Notes: generated by a model not told the origin, from the sequence alone. A stretch of DNA of 64,000 nt from DASUPK01 sp963797265 (GCA_963797265.1 CAWCOY010000003.1:1-64000); one strand, 5' to 3'; positions 6,072 through 15,240 are shown, counted from the stretch's first letter. A program made the numbers and translations.

Positions 6072-7787
6072 CGACCACGACGCTCGGCCTACTTCCCGCC
6101 AAGCCCGGGCAGCACCGCGCCGGCAGGATCGATCACCCGGGCAAGCCCCTGGAGCACCTCAACCACGCCTTTCACGTCCTGGGCCTGGTCGGCTGGACTG
6201 GCACCACCGGGGCCTTGCTCGGGATTGGAATCGGCTGGCTCTCTGCCAGGCAGCTGGGTGCTCGGTTCGACTGGGCTGCTCTCTGGCTGGCGCCGCTCGC
6301 GCTGGCAATCGGGCTTGTCTGGGTCGGCGTCTTGGGCGGAGATGCGGCGATCGGCTCGATCGCGATGCTGAGCTGCACCTTCGGCGGGCACCTGGTCACG
6401 GGCGTGCTCACCCATGGATCCGACCGGCGTGCGGGCGACGACCGAGCGCATGATGCCGGTGAGCGAATCGGACCCCACAACTTGCTCCTCCGCCGAACGG
6501 CTACCAGGCGACTCGATCGCGTCCAAAGGGACGAGCTGGCGATCGGCGTCACGCGGCGCGGCCGGATAGCCAAGATCAAGCGGGGAGACCAGTCCGGCTC
6601 TCACTCCCTGATCCTCGGCGCGACCGGCGCCGGGAAGACGACGCTGCTCGGCCTGATGGCGAGCGAGTACGCCCGCAGTGGTCATGGCGTCGTCCTGGTG
6701 GAGGCCAAGACCGACCCAGACCTGGAGGCCGAGGCGCGTCGAGCGGCTGCTGCCGTGGGCCGCCCATTCGTCTTGGTGAGCCCGGACGGGCCGGTCGTCT
6801 GGGACCTCCTCGCCACCGGCGGCGTCGACGAGACCGTGGCGAAGCTGCTCGCGTGCGAGGTCTACACCGAGCCCCATTTCAAAAGTGAAGCTGTTCGCCT
6901 GCTCCGTTGGGTGGTGCGGGCCATGCACGGTTGCGACACCCCGATGACCCTTCCGGAGGTGCTGCGCCTATGTGCCCCCGATCGCCTCGCCGCCCATGCC
7001 AGCAAGCACGGGTCTCCGGAGCTCGCCGGCCAGGTCGGGGACTTCGTCAAGAGCATGACCGCCCAGGAACGGTCTGACGTAGCGGGCCTGCGCAGCCGCC
7101 TCGCCGTCCTGGCGGAGTCGGACTACGGCCGGAGCTGGCTCGATCCGGACTCCGGGGCCGGTCCCGTGCTCGATCTAAGCGAGGCTATCCGCCGACGGGC
7201 GGTCGTCTACTTCCGGCTTGACTCAGAGCGCCTCGGAGTGGTCGCCGAGAAAGTCGGCGCGTCGATCGCCATCGAGCTCGGAGCGATCGCGAGCGAGCTG
7301 CAGGGTCGGCCGATCCCCACCTTCGTCGGGATCGACGAGTACGGGGCGATCGAGAGCGAGCAGATCGACTCCCTCTACGCTCGCGCCCGAGGCGCCGGCT
7401 TCAGCGTCGCCGTCGCGACCCACACGCTGGCCGACCTGCGAGCCGCTGGGGAAGCCGTCGAGGATCGTGTCAAGGCGACGATCGACAGCGTCCTCTGCCT
7501 TCGGGTCGGCCCCGATGACGCGGACGCCGTCGTCCGGCTCGCCGGGCAGGTCGGCGAGTGGAAGAGCACGAATCGCACCCGCGGGCCCGCTCGGGATCCC
7601 GGACGCAGTCGGAACCCGGACGCGCGGATACCGGCTTCGGGTCCACCCCGCGGTCCTGCAGCACCTGGGCTGGGGGGAGGCCACGGTGATCCGCCTCGAT
7701 CGAACCAAGGGCGATCGCGTCGTCATCGCCCGGGTCGTTCCGATGTGGGCCAGAAGCATCCATCGAAACGGAAAGGAACGAGGATGA
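6062..7787 (+). CDS. TraD/FtsK-like DNA translocase ATPase of the integrative element (frameshifted)
   Basis: The start ATG 6062 has GGGAGG upstream. Two to three hydrophobic segments in the first 120 residues (GTTGALLGIGIGWLSA, WLAPLALAIGLVWVGVL, IAMLSCTFGGHLVTGVL) anchor the protein. A P-loop follows at about 186-195 (LGATGAGKTT) and a Walker B-like strand at about 421 (FVGIDEYGAI), with AVATHTLADL as a sensor-like motif. This is the layout of type IV coupling/TraG-TraD proteins that pump DNA through the membrane. After VGEWKSTNRT (about 7570-7590) the correct reading moves to the +1 frame (RTRGYRLRVHPAVLQHLGWG) and stops at 7787. The single indel is either a sequencing error or a mutation that inactivates the C-terminus. 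The next gene starts in the stop (ATGA). Confidence 0.8.
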
Positions 7788-8068
7788 GACTGAAGGAATG
7801 GCAGTTGGAGCACATGCTCCGCACCACTGCGATGCTGGTCACCTACTACCTGGACCGAGAGCGGCCTCCGGCATACGACCTGTTTCATGTCACTCATGGT
7901 CCCGCTCGCATTCCCTACGCGACCGAGGCGCTATGTCGGTACGTGATGGAGGGGCGAGAGGAGGTCCTCGGCGAGGACGCCGTCCTCTGGGTTGACCGCA
8001 AGTACGAGGAAGCCCTCGAGCTCGCCAGAGACGCAAGCGACTTCACCGATCGGACCCCTCAGGGATGA
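7784..8068 (+). CDS. Small hypothetical protein of the transfer operon
   Basis: This 94-residue protein starts at ATG 7784, overlapping the TraD-like stop by 4 bp, and ends in the start of the next gene by the same ATGA arrangement. Both overlaps argue that the frame is real and co-translated. It begins MRLKEWQLEHMLRTTAMLVTYY and has an acidic, helical C-terminal half (VMEGREEVLGEDAVLWVDRKYEEAL). No motif is recognised. Its job is presumably linked to transfer or replication of the element. Confidence 0.65.
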   Translation: MRLKEWQLEHMLRTTAMLVTYYLDRERPPAYDLFHVTHGPARIPYATEALCRYVMEGREEVLGEDAVLWVDRKYEEALELARDASDFTDRTPQG

Positions 8069-8760
8069 CCGCCGCCGGCCTTGCTCGTCGCCGGATCACC
8101 GACCGCGACCTCGAGGTACTGGAGTTCGTGGCGCGGTTCGGGCTAGTGCCCGGGGCCGCCGCGGCCCGGTGGGCGGGGACCTCGCGCTCGGTGACCTACC
8201 GGCGCGAGGCGCGATGGCGAGAGCACGGGCTGGTCCGTGTGCTTCCCTCCGTTGCTGGCTCCGGGCGGCTGCTCACCTGCACCCGCGAGGGGCTGCGCGC
8301 GGTCGGCCAAGAGGGACTCCGCCCCGCTCGCGTGTCGGTTGGCGGAGTCCGGCACGCGGCCTCCGTCGCGCGCGTCGCCGCGGAACTGGAGCGGCGTGGA
8401 GAGCGGGTGCTGAGCGAGCTGGAGATCATGGCGATCGAGAGTCGAGAGGGACGCCGCCTCTATTCGGCCGAGCTCTATGACGGGCGCTACCACCGGCCGG
8501 ACCTCGTCCTGGTCGCGGGGCCGATCGGCATCGAGGTCGAGCTGACCCAGAAGGCGAGCTGGCGCCTCGACTCGATCATGCGGGGGTGGCGCTCGGCGAT
8601 CGGTCAGGACCGGCTGGCCGCCGTCCGCTACCTCTGCGGCGAGCGCGCCTTCCGCGCGGTCACCCTGGCGGTGGAGCGGACCTGCTCGGAGGAGTTGATC
8701 GAGGTCGGCAGATTGGACGCCGAGCACATCGGCGTAGATTGGGATGGCGATGCGGCTTGA
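8065..8760 (+). CDS. Replication-relaxation family winged-helix protein
   Basis: The 231-residue protein opens with a winged-helix domain (ITDRDLEVLEFVARFGLVPGAAAARWAG, then SVTYRREARWREHGLVRVLP) and continues with HAASVARVAAELERRGERVLSELEI, YHRPDLVLV and GIEVELTQKASWRL. The PD-L-V/IEVELTQK pattern with conserved Asp and Glu is like the catalytic-type core in replication-relaxation proteins of actinobacterial plasmids and integrative elements. It is likely to act at the element's origin. It is coupled to the upstream small gene by ATGA, and the excisionase-like gene starts inside its last codons. Confidence 0.75.
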   Translation: MTAAGLARRRITDRDLEVLEFVARFGLVPGAAAARWAGTSRSVTYRREARWREHGLVRVLPSVAGSGRLLTCTREGLRAVGQEGLRPARVSVGGVRHAASVARVAAELERRGERVLSELEIMAIESREGRRLYSAELYDGRYHRPDLVLVAGPIGIEVELTQKASWRLDSIMRGWRSAIGQDRLAAVRYLCGERAFRAVTLAVERTCSEELIEVGRLDAEHIGVDWDGDAA

Positions 8761-9266
8761 CCAAGGCGACATCGAAGCGGTGGCGCAGCGGGTCGCCGAG
8801 CTGCTCGCAAACCAGGCAGTGGAGTCAAGGCAGCAGGGGCAGCTGGTCGACGCTGCGACGGTGGCGCGGCTCTTGGGAGTGAGCCGCGCCACCGTCTACG
8901 CCAAGGCGGACGAGCTCGGGGCGGTCAGGCTGGGTAACGGGAAGAAAGCCGCGGCTGCGCTTCGATCCGAGCAGGCTCCCGGCGCCCGGCTCGACCAACG
9001 GGTCCGCGACGGATGCTCCGCCGCGCCGGGCCCGGCGGCGTCCGAGGAAGCCGTCGCACGACGGTCGCGTCGAGCTTCTGCCGATCCGCGGACCCGCTCC
9101 GGTGGGGGCGAACCGGCGGCGGCCGGGGCCCTCAACAGGGCGGATAGCATCGAAGCGCTCAGCGCCATGCCGGCGAAGCGTACAGGCGAGGTCGTGGTCC
9201 GCAACAGGGGAGGCGGACGGATCTTCGCGCTTCGCTTCCGGGCCTACGGCAAGCGCCACTACCTGA
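8744..9266 (+). CDS. Excisionase-like HTH protein (frameshifted)
   Basis: From ATG 8744 the first 66 residues carry a MerR/excisionase-type helix-turn-helix: LVDAATVARLLGVSRATVYAKADELGAVRLGNG. Family members normally continue with a wing such as RLRFDP. Here that sequence (RKPRLRFDPSRL) lies in the +1 frame, starting at about 8943, so an indel sits in the GGGAAGAAAG run. The shifted frame stays open to TGA 9264, overlapping the integrase start at 9167; a second indel near the end is possible. In integrative elements this protein directs excision together with the integrase encoded just downstream. Confidence 0.6.
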
Positions 9267-10324
9267 CGCTTGGACACGCCGCCGACGGCTGGACCTACGA
9301 GAAGGCCGAGGAGGAGCTGGCGAACGTGCTCGCCGATGTGCGCCGCGGAATCTGGAAGCCGCCGACCGCCAAGACGGATCGAGGGGCCGCCGGAGGAGCC
9401 GACCTTCCACCAGTTCGCCTCGGAGTGGATCGAGAGCCGGCAGGGCGAGTTCGGCACCCGGACGATCGAGGACTACAAGCTCGCCCTAACCCACCACCTG
9501 CTGCCGTTCTTCGCGCGAGCACCGGCTCTCGGAGATCACGGCGCGGGAGGTCGACCGCTACAAGGCGGCGAAGGTGCGCGAGCGCGACCAGGGCCTCGTC
9601 CCGCGGCCGCTCTCGAACCGGACGATCAACAAGACGCTCACCCGGCTCGGGCAGATCCTCGACGTCGCCGTCCGCTACGACCTGATCGGCCACAACCCCG
9701 TGAAGACCAAGGTCGAGAAGCTGAAGGAGGAGGAGCCCAGGCGCCTCCGGCTGAGCGGCGAGCAGGTCCAGGTCCTGCTCCAGGTCGCCGGGCGAAACCG
9801 GGCGCTGCTGGCGACGGCGATCATGGCCGGCGGCCTGCGGATCTCCGAGCTGGCCAACCTGCGCTGGCGCGACCTCGACCTCGGAAACGGCGAGCTGACC
9901 GTCGAGACCTCGAAGACCGCGGCCGGCGTGCGCGCCGTCGTCCTCGAACCCGAGCTGGTCCAGCTGCTCCGCGAGCACAAGCTCGCCTCGCGCTGGAGCC
10001 AGCCCGACGACTTCGTCTTCTCCGGCAAGTACCGCGAGCAAGCCGCGCGAGCGGAACAGCCTCCGCAAGCGCGTCCTCTACTCCACGGTCGAGCGGGCCA
10101 ACGAGCAGCTGATCGCCGAGGGCAGGCCGCCGATCCCGGAGGGGATCACCTTCCACGCGCTGCGCCGGACCTACGCCGCGCTTCGCGCCGAGCTCGGCGA
10201 GCACCCGGCGATCACCGCTGCGCAGATGGGTCACCGCGATCCGCGGATGACCCTGCGCGTCTACACCGACGTCACCGAACATGAGGCCGCGGACCCGGCT
10301 CGGCGGCCTGCTCGGCGACTCTGA
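9167..10324 (+). pseudogene. Tyrosine recombinase/integrase with at least three frameshifts
   Basis: The coding signal starts at ATG 9167 (MPAKRTGEVVVRNRGGGRIF, an Arm-type DNA-binding region), then moves frame near 9380 (PPEEPTFHQFASEWIESRQG, core-binding domain), near 9515 (REHRLSEITAREVDRYKAAK) and near 10040 (RERNSLRKRVLYSTVERANE). The catalytic residues survive: Arg in GGLRISELANLRW, His-x-x-Arg in FHALRRTYAAL, His in QMGHRDPRM, and the Tyr nucleophile in LRVYTDVTEHEA. The last frame stops at 10324. The gene ends about 115 bp from the 3' end of tRNA-Asp, the usual place for an integrase that uses a tRNA as attachment site. With these shifts the protein should be dead, unless they are assembly errors. 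Confidence 0.8.
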
Positions 10325-10405
10325 TTGGGCACCATTGGGCACCAACCCCGCTAAGGGCCAAAATCCGACACAACGGGAAGGTCCGGAAGACCCTCCGGAG
10401 GACGC

Positions 10406-10435
10406 CCGAAACCCGCGAGCTAGCAGCGGTTTCGG
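10406..10435 (-). terminator. Hairpin just downstream of tRNA-Asp
   Basis: CCGAAACCCGC (10406-10416) pairs with GCGGTTTCGG (10426-10435), one base bulged. On the minus strand this lies a few bases after the tRNA 3' end, so it may end the tRNA transcript. It also lies in the presumed attachment-site region. No T-run follows. Confidence 0.45.
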
Positions 10436-10439
10436 AGAA

Positions 10440-10513
<74 letters not shown>

Positions 10514-10551
10514 GAGGGCGCGCGACGGCGCGGCCGCCGCAGATACGCAGG

Positions 10552-10761
10552 CTAGCCGCTCAGCTCGGTGACATTGGTCGCGACCGGGCCCTTGGGGCCC
10601 TCCTCGGACTCGTAGCTCACCCGTGCGCCGTCGTCCAGCGACCGGTAGCCGTCACCGGAGATGCTCGAGAAGTGGACGAACAGGTCCTTGCTGCCGTCGT
10701 CGGGGGTGATGAACCCGTACCCCTTTTCGTTGCTGAACCACTTCACGGTCCCTTCTGCCAT
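10552..10761 (-). CDS. cspA: Cold-shock domain protein
   Basis: A 69-residue single cold-shock domain. RNP-1 is KGYGFITP and RNP-2 is DLFVHFSSI, with the aromatic residues that stack on nucleic acid; the N-terminus is MAEGTVKWFSNEKGYGF. Such proteins act as RNA chaperones in the cytoplasm, in stress or constitutively. Length is standard. GGAGGCAATGA precedes the start. The structured palindrome at 10854-11017 lies 5' of the gene and could be part of its leader. Which paralogue of the family this is cannot be told, so the symbol is generic. Confidence 0.92.
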   Translation of the reverse strand: MAEGTVKWFSNEKGYGFITPDDGSKDLFVHFSSISGDGYRSLDDGARVSYESEEGPKGPVATNVTELSG

Positions 10762-10853
10762 TCATTGCCTCCGCTGCTCGGATCCGGGGATCACCCCCCT
10801 CTTGGTGGCGCGGGAACCTAGCGAACCCGTCCGCCGGACGGCGTGACGGACTG

Positions 10854-11017
10854 GATGACTGACCCCCGATCGACGTGCCCGTGGGGGCGCCGCAGGCCGA
10901 GCTGGGCGTCGCCCGCGTCCGAAGCCCGTAGTGAGTGCTACGGGCGAGGGCGCGGGGGGCGATCCAGCGACGGCATGCGGCGTCATCCGCGGGTGCGTGG
11001 ATTGGGGGTCAGTCATC
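10854..11017. repeat. 164-nt imperfect palindrome between cspA and a FAH-family gene
   Basis: The outer 18-nt arms (10854-10871 and 11000-11017, GATGACTGACCCCC core) match with one difference. Pairing continues inward with few gaps (CCGCAGGCCGAGCTGG against the complement of ccagcgacggcatgcgg), and the centre is a perfect hairpin CCCGTAG-tgagtg-CTACGGG at 10925-10944. The whole stretch can fold into one long stem. It could be a miniature inverted-repeat element, a non-coding RNA, or a cspA leader/terminator. Confidence 0.65.
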
Positions 11018-11032
11018 TAGGGTCCGGACGAG

Positions 11033-11875
11033 ATGCGACTGGTCAGCTATCGCGGCGAGCAGGGCGTCTGCGCCGGCGTGCAGATGGTGGACAGCATCCT
11101 CGACGCCGGTTCCCTGCTCGGCGAGCGGCCGTTGGGTGCGCGGCGGCTGATCGAGGAGGGCCTCTTGAGTGAACTCGCGGAGCTGGCGCAGCTGGAGGGG
11201 GACGTCGAGCCGACCAGCGTCCTGCGGCTGCTCCCGCCCATCCCGGACCCGGACAAGGTCATCTGCGTCGGGCTCAACTACCGCTCCCACGCCGAGGAGC
11301 AGGGCGTGGAGCCGCCCGCGCAGCCGACCTTCTTCGCCAAGTTCCGCAACGCAATCGCCCCGCAGGGCGCGACCGTGACCCTGCCCGCGGCGAGCGAGAA
11401 GGTCGACTACGAGGCGGAGGTGGCTTTCGTCATCGGGCGGCGCTGCAAGGAGGTCACGCCCGAGGAGGCCCTCGATTCGGTCGCCGGCTACATGCTGTTC
11501 AACGATCTCTCCGCCCGTGACCTCCAGTTCGCGACGCCGCAGTGGATGCCCGGCAAGGTCTTCGACGGCTCGGCGCCCTGCGGTCCGGCGCTCGTCACGC
11601 CCGACGAGGCCGGCCCACCGGACGCGATCTCGTTCGCCCTCGATCTGAACGGCGAACGAATGCAGGAGGCGTCGACCTCGGACCTGATCTTCTCGGTCGC
11701 CGAGCTGGTCGCCCGGCTGTCGCGGTGGATGACCCTCGAGCCCGGCGACATCATCTCGACGGGAACGCCCTCAGGGGTTGGCAGCATCCGTCAGCCGCAC
11801 GTCTGGCTCAGGCCCGGCGACGAGATCTTGATCAGCTCACCGACCCTGGGCGAGCTGAGCACCACGATCGCTTGA
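11033..11875 (+). CDS. Fumarylacetoacetate hydrolase (FAH) family protein
   Basis: The 280-residue protein has an N-terminal region (MRLVSYRGEQGV) and a FAH fold from about residue 75: KVICVGLNYRSHAEE, PTFFAKFRNAI, VDYEAEVAFVIGRRC (metal-binding Glu residues), YMLFNDLSARDLQF, and the C-terminal GDIISTGTPSGVG. Members hydrolyse or isomerise C-C bonds in catabolism of aromatic compounds (fumarylpyruvate, 2-hydroxyhepta-2,4-diene-1,7-dioate) or decarboxylate oxaloacetate. The substrate is not evident and no catabolic cluster is nearby. A TAGGGT box nine bases before ATG 11033 suggests a near-leaderless transcript. A repeat at 11874-11909 may terminate it. Confidence 0.88.
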   Translation: MRLVSYRGEQGVCAGVQMVDSILDAGSLLGERPLGARRLIEEGLLSELAELAQLEGDVEPTSVLRLLPPIPDPDKVICVGLNYRSHAEEQGVEPPAQPTFFAKFRNAIAPQGATVTLPAASEKVDYEAEVAFVIGRRCKEVTPEEALDSVAGYMLFNDLSARDLQFATPQWMPGKVFDGSAPCGPALVTPDEAGPPDAISFALDLNGERMQEASTSDLIFSVAELVARLSRWMTLEPGDIISTGTPSGVGSIRQPHVWLRPGDEILISSPTLGELSTTIA

Positions 11876-11909
11876 TCCGGCGGCGGCGTTTGTGGCCGCC
11901 GTTTATTTC
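11874..11909 (-). repeat. Family B 36-nt palindromic repeat, terminator-like copy
   Basis: Read on the minus strand it matches the two copies inside dnaJ at about 30 of 36 positions (ACGGCGGCCACAAA, then CGCCGCCGGATC). On the plus strand it forms GGCGGC-loop-GCCGCC followed by GTTTATTT, a fair intrinsic terminator between the convergent FAH-family and cyclic-nucleotide-binding genes. Confidence 0.65.
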
Positions 11910-12286
11910 CTCTCTTCGACGAGCTCCTCGATCCGCGCGTAGACCTGCGGCGCGTCCTTCTTCAGCCGCTGCACCTCGAAGTGACCGAGGCTGATCAGCT
12001 TCATCCTCGAGGTGGAGGTGACGCTGGCGCTGCGCATTGAGTCATCGAGCATCCCCGCCTCGCCAAAGACGTCACCAGGGCCAAGGTCGGCGATGTGCTC
12101 GCCCTCCCTGGTCACCTCGGCGCTCCCCTCCTCGATCGCCAGGAGCTCCCGCGAGAAGCCGCCCTCTTCGACGACGACCTCGCCCTCGGGGATCTCCTTC
12201 GACTCGGCGAAGGCCGCGACCTTCGCGAGGTCCTCATCGGATGCATCAGCGAAGAGCGGGATGCGCTTCAGTTGTGTTGCGTCCAA
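11903..12286 (-). CDS. Cyclic nucleotide-binding domain protein
   Basis: The 127-residue protein is one cNMP-binding beta-roll: LKRIPLFADASDEDLAKVAAFAE, IPEGEVVVEEGG, then the phosphate-binding cassette region LGPGDVFGEAGMLDDSMRSASVTS, and a C-terminal helix. It lacks the HTH of CRP/FNR proteins and any other domain, so it may bind cAMP/cGMP and act on a partner. The cassette has S in place of the usual RxA arginine-alanine, so ligand binding is uncertain. The start is TTG 12286, chosen because GGAAGGAGG precedes it. Confidence 0.82.
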   Translation of the reverse strand: MDATQLKRIPLFADASDEDLAKVAAFAESKEIPEGEVVVEEGGFSRELLAIEEGSAEVTREGEHIADLGPGDVFGEAGMLDDSMRSASVTSTSRMKLISLGHFEVQRLKKDAPQVYARIEELVEERK

Positions 12287-12380
12287 GCCGCCTCCTTCCC
12301 CTGCTTCCGTCCATACGCACGCTATCCGAACAGGAGCCGGTTAGAGTCAGGCGTTCAACACAGAAGAAGGGGAGAAGCAC

Positions 12381-12755
12381 ATGGGTTTGATGGACAACAT
12401 CAAGAAGGCGCAGGAAATGGCGCAGCAGGCCGCGCAGCAAGGGGGAGCCGGCCAGATGAGCCCGTCGGCTGGGGACGTCGAGTACGCCAACCTGGCGATG
12501 AAGCTGAACGAGAGCGGTCTCCCGGGCACCGCCACGATCAACTCGATCACCGAGTCGGGCGAGGGGTCCGATCCGGTCAACAAGGCTTACGACATTGCCG
12601 TCGCCGTCGAGCTCGAGAACGGCGAGGGCTACGACACGACGGTGCATCAGTACCTGACCGCCGACTCCGTCAACGCCTACCAGCCGGGTGGGAGGTTCCA
12701 GATCAAGGCCGATCCGGACGACACCAGCAAGGTGATCATCTACGGCCAGGCCTAG
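12381..12755 (+). CDS. Conserved-type hypothetical protein, 124 residues
   Basis: A small protein starting MGLMDNIKKAQEMAQQAAQQ, with a short amphipathic Gln/Ala-rich helix, followed by a compact beta-rich domain (GTATINSITESGE, AYDIAVAVELENGEGYDTTVHQYLT, GGRFQIKADPDD). It has no signal peptide or membrane segment. The Shine-Dalgarno AAGGGGAG and the start ATG 12381 are clear. I recognise no function. Confidence 0.8.
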   Translation: MGLMDNIKKAQEMAQQAAQQGGAGQMSPSAGDVEYANLAMKLNESGLPGTATINSITESGEGSDPVNKAYDIAVAVELENGEGYDTTVHQYLTADSVNAYQPGGRFQIKADPDDTSKVIIYGQA

Positions 12756-12828
12756 GCCGGCTGGGTAGAACCAAAAAGGGGGTCCAGGCATGGCGCGAGC
12801 GTGCCGATAGGTAGCCCAGGCGTCCCCT

Positions 12829-14439
12829 ATGCCCCTGCTTGCATCCATCCAGGAGTTCTTTTTCGACTGGTACCCGGTCTTCGGGGTGGCCTTCTCGGCG
12901 GGCATCCTGGCGGTCTTCGTCGTCCTGCTTCGCAGCACGATGGGGACGACGCGTCCGGAGTCCGTCAAAGGCAGCTCGACCGGCACGGTCCGCTGGGAGG
13001 ACGTCCAGGGCGTCGATGCAGCCAAGGAGGAGCTGGTCGACGTCGCCGAATGGCTCAAGGACCCGCAACGCTTCGAGGCGCTCGGGGCGCGCGCACCGCG
13101 CGGCGTGCTCCTCTACGGGCCGCCCGGGACCGGCAAGACGATGCTGGCCCGGGCCGTCGCCTCGCACGCCGGCGTCGACTTCTTCGCGGCCTCCGGCTCC
13201 AGCTTCGTCGAAATGTTCGTCGGACGAGGCGCGGCCCGCATTCGCCGGCTTTTCAAGGAGGCGCGCCGCTCCGGGCGGGCGGTCGTCTTCATCGACGAGC
13301 TCGACGCCGTCGGAGGCCACCGCGGGTCGGGGGCCGGAGACGGCGGAACGTCTGAGCGCGAGCAGGCGCTCAACCAGCTGCTGGTCGAGCTCGATGGCTT
13401 CGAGCGCGACCCGGGCACCGTGATCGTGCTCGCGGCCTCGAACCAGATAGACAAACTCGACAAGGCGCTGCTCAGGCCCGGCCGCTTCGACCGTCAGGTC
13501 CTGGTGGCCCCGCCAGACCGCGACGGGCGCGAGGCGATCCTGCGCTCGCACGCTCGCGGCAAGACTCTCGCCGACACGGTCGACCTGGCCGACGTGGCAC
13601 GCAAGACCACCGGGCTTACGGGCGCCCAGCTGGCCAACGCTCTGAACGAAGCCGCGATCATCGCCGGGCGGGCGGGCCGGATGTCGATCGCGCGTGAGGA
13701 CCTCGACGAGGCTCTCCTGCGGCAATCGGTCGGCTCTCAGCAGTCCCGTCGGCTGACCGAGGAGGAGCGCCGGATCGTCGCCTACCACGAGGCCGGGCAC
13801 GCCCTCAGCCGGCGCCTCTGCGGCCTGGACCCGCCCGAGATCCTCAGCATCGTGCCGCGCGGCCCGGCGCTCGGGTTCGTCGCCCACTCGCCGAGTGAGG
13901 ACCGCTACCTGCGCTCGCGCAAGCAGCTCATGGACGAGATCGTGATCCTGCTCGGCGGCCGGGCGGCGGAGGAGGAGATCTTCGGCGAGGGCTACTCCGG
14001 TGCGGCCGACGACCTGGCGCGGGTCCAGAAGATCTGCGTGCAGATGGTCACCGAATTCGGGATGACCCTCTCCCACGGCCCGCCCGACAGCGCACCGATC
14101 GCGCAGCCGACGGGTGACTACGCGCTCTCCGATCGAACCAGGCGCGACGTCGACGAGAACGCCCAGGAGCTGGCACACCTCGCCTATGCCCGCGCCCGCC
14201 AGCTGATGCAGCTCAACCGGGAGTGCCTCGACGACCTGGCGACCAACGCCCTCGAGCGCGAGACGCTCACCCGCGAGGACCTCGACGAGATCTTCAACGC
14301 GCACGACCTGCGGCGCACGCTGCTGCCCAAGGATGAGGAGTCCGAGGCGCGCAAGCTGATCGGCCGCGAACGAGCCCGCTCCGCCGGCGCGCTCATGCCG
14401 CAGCACACGCAGGGCGAAGAGCCCGACTCCGCGGACTGA
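12829..14439 (+). CDS. FtsH-like AAA+ zinc metalloprotease, short N-terminus
   Basis: This 536-residue protein has one TM segment (about 18-35), an AAA+ module with Walker A GPPGTGKT at 97-104, VFIDELDAVGG as Walker B, and the second region of homology LRPGRFDRQVLV, then an M41 protease domain with the zinc motif HEAGH at about 320-324 and the distal DDLARVQ site. FtsH degrades membrane and short-lived cytosolic proteins as a hexamer. Typical FtsH is 600-700 residues with two TM helices and a periplasmic domain between them; here both the periplasmic domain and one helix are missing, so the topology may differ (N-terminus outside). The weak Shine-Dalgarno leaves the start slightly uncertain. 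A second, full-length ftsH probably exists elsewhere. Confidence 0.88.
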   Translation: MPLLASIQEFFFDWYPVFGVAFSAGILAVFVVLLRSTMGTTRPESVKGSSTGTVRWEDVQGVDAAKEELVDVAEWLKDPQRFEALGARAPRGVLLYGPPGTGKTMLARAVASHAGVDFFAASGSSFVEMFVGRGAARIRRLFKEARRSGRAVVFIDELDAVGGHRGSGAGDGGTSEREQALNQLLVELDGFERDPGTVIVLAASNQIDKLDKALLRPGRFDRQVLVAPPDRDGREAILRSHARGKTLADTVDLADVARKTTGLTGAQLANALNEAAIIAGRAGRMSIAREDLDEALLRQSVGSQQSRRLTEEERRIVAYHEAGHALSRRLCGLDPPEILSIVPRGPALGFVAHSPSEDRYLRSRKQLMDEIVILLGGRAAEEEIFGEGYSGAADDLARVQKICVQMVTEFGMTLSHGPPDSAPIAQPTGDYALSDRTRRDVDENAQELAHLAYARARQLMQLNRECLDDLATNALERETLTREDLDEIFNAHDLRRTLLPKDEESEARKLIGRERARSAGALMPQHTQGEEPDSAD

Positions 14440-14463
14440 GCCTCGGACGGCCATCTGCGGGCC

Positions 14464-15240
14464 GTGGCTGCGCGATCCGCTACGGTCAGCGCCGTGCTGG
14501 CTCGACTTTCGCTTCCGACCCTGCCGCCGGCGATCAACCTGGGCAATGCGCTGCGAGCACTGACTGCCGCGTTCGGCGCTCTGGTCCTGATGATCGTCGC
14601 GTCAAACGCCTACATCGTGCTCAGCACCCGCGGGGAGGCCACCAGCGAAATCTCGAGCCTGCCTCACGCGCAGGCGGCGATCGTGCCCGGCGCGCAGGTC
14701 AACGCGAATGGAACGATGAGCCTGATGCTCGCCGATCGGGTGCAGCGCACGGTCGACCTCTGGAATGCGGGCAAGGTCGATCGCATCCTGGTCTCGGGCG
14801 ACCACGGATCGTGGCGGTATGACGAGCCGGACACGATGCGCGAGGCGCTGATGCGGGCCGGCATCCCGGGCCGCGTCATCTTCACCGACCATGCCGGCTT
14901 CAACACGCGCGCGACGATGGTGAGGGCGAAGAGGGTCTTCGAGGTGCAATCGGCGATCGTCGTCACCCAGGGCTTCCACATGGATCGCGCGCTCTTCCTG
15001 GCGAAGTCCGCCGGCATCGATCAGGTCCACGGCCTGCTCTCCGACGTCCACGGGTACGGCCAGAAGAAGTTCGAGAGCGGCGTCAGGGAGGTCTTCGCCC
15101 GCGTCAAGGCCGGCTGGGACACCGCCCTCGACAGCGGCGTGATGGGCGGGCCGACGATCCCGATCACGGGTGACGGCAGCGCCTCCTGGGGACCCAAGCC
15201 GCCCCCTGGCACTCCGCCTTCCGGCGCTCCCCAACACTGA
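14464..15240 (+). CDS. SanA/YdcF-like DUF218 membrane protein
   Basis: The 258-residue protein has one TM helix (about 33-53, LVLMIVASNAYIVLS) and an extracytoplasmic DUF218 domain: AIVPGAQVNANGTMSLMLADRVQ, ILVSGDHGS, MREALMRAGIP, FTDHAGFNTRATMVRAKRVF and VVTQGFHMDRAL. SanA and related proteins affect envelope barrier function; the biochemical activity is not settled. The C-terminus is proline-rich. The start is GTG 14464, with GTG 14494 an alternative. The gene follows the FtsH-like gene by 24 bp and may be co-transcribed. Confidence 0.82.
   Translation: MAARSATVSAVLARLSLPTLPPAINLGNALRALTAAFGALVLMIVASNAYIVLSTRGEATSEISSLPHAQAAIVPGAQVNANGTMSLMLADRVQRTVDLWNAGKVDRILVSGDHGSWRYDEPDTMREALMRAGIPGRVIFTDHAGFNTRATMVRAKRVFEVQSAIVVTQGFHMDRALFLAKSAGIDQVHGLLSDVHGYGQKKFESGVREVFARVKAGWDTALDSGVMGGPTIPITGDGSASWGPKPPPGTPPSGAPQH

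Noticed and set aside
10762..11016. 84-residue minus-strand frame upstream of cspA
   Set aside because: It falls inside the long palindrome and consists of Pro/Arg/Ala runs expected from GC-rich non-coding DNA.
12736..14454. 572-residue minus-strand frame opposite the FtsH-like gene
   Set aside because: A long antisense frame is common in high-GC DNA; the plus strand has clear AAA+ and M41 motifs.
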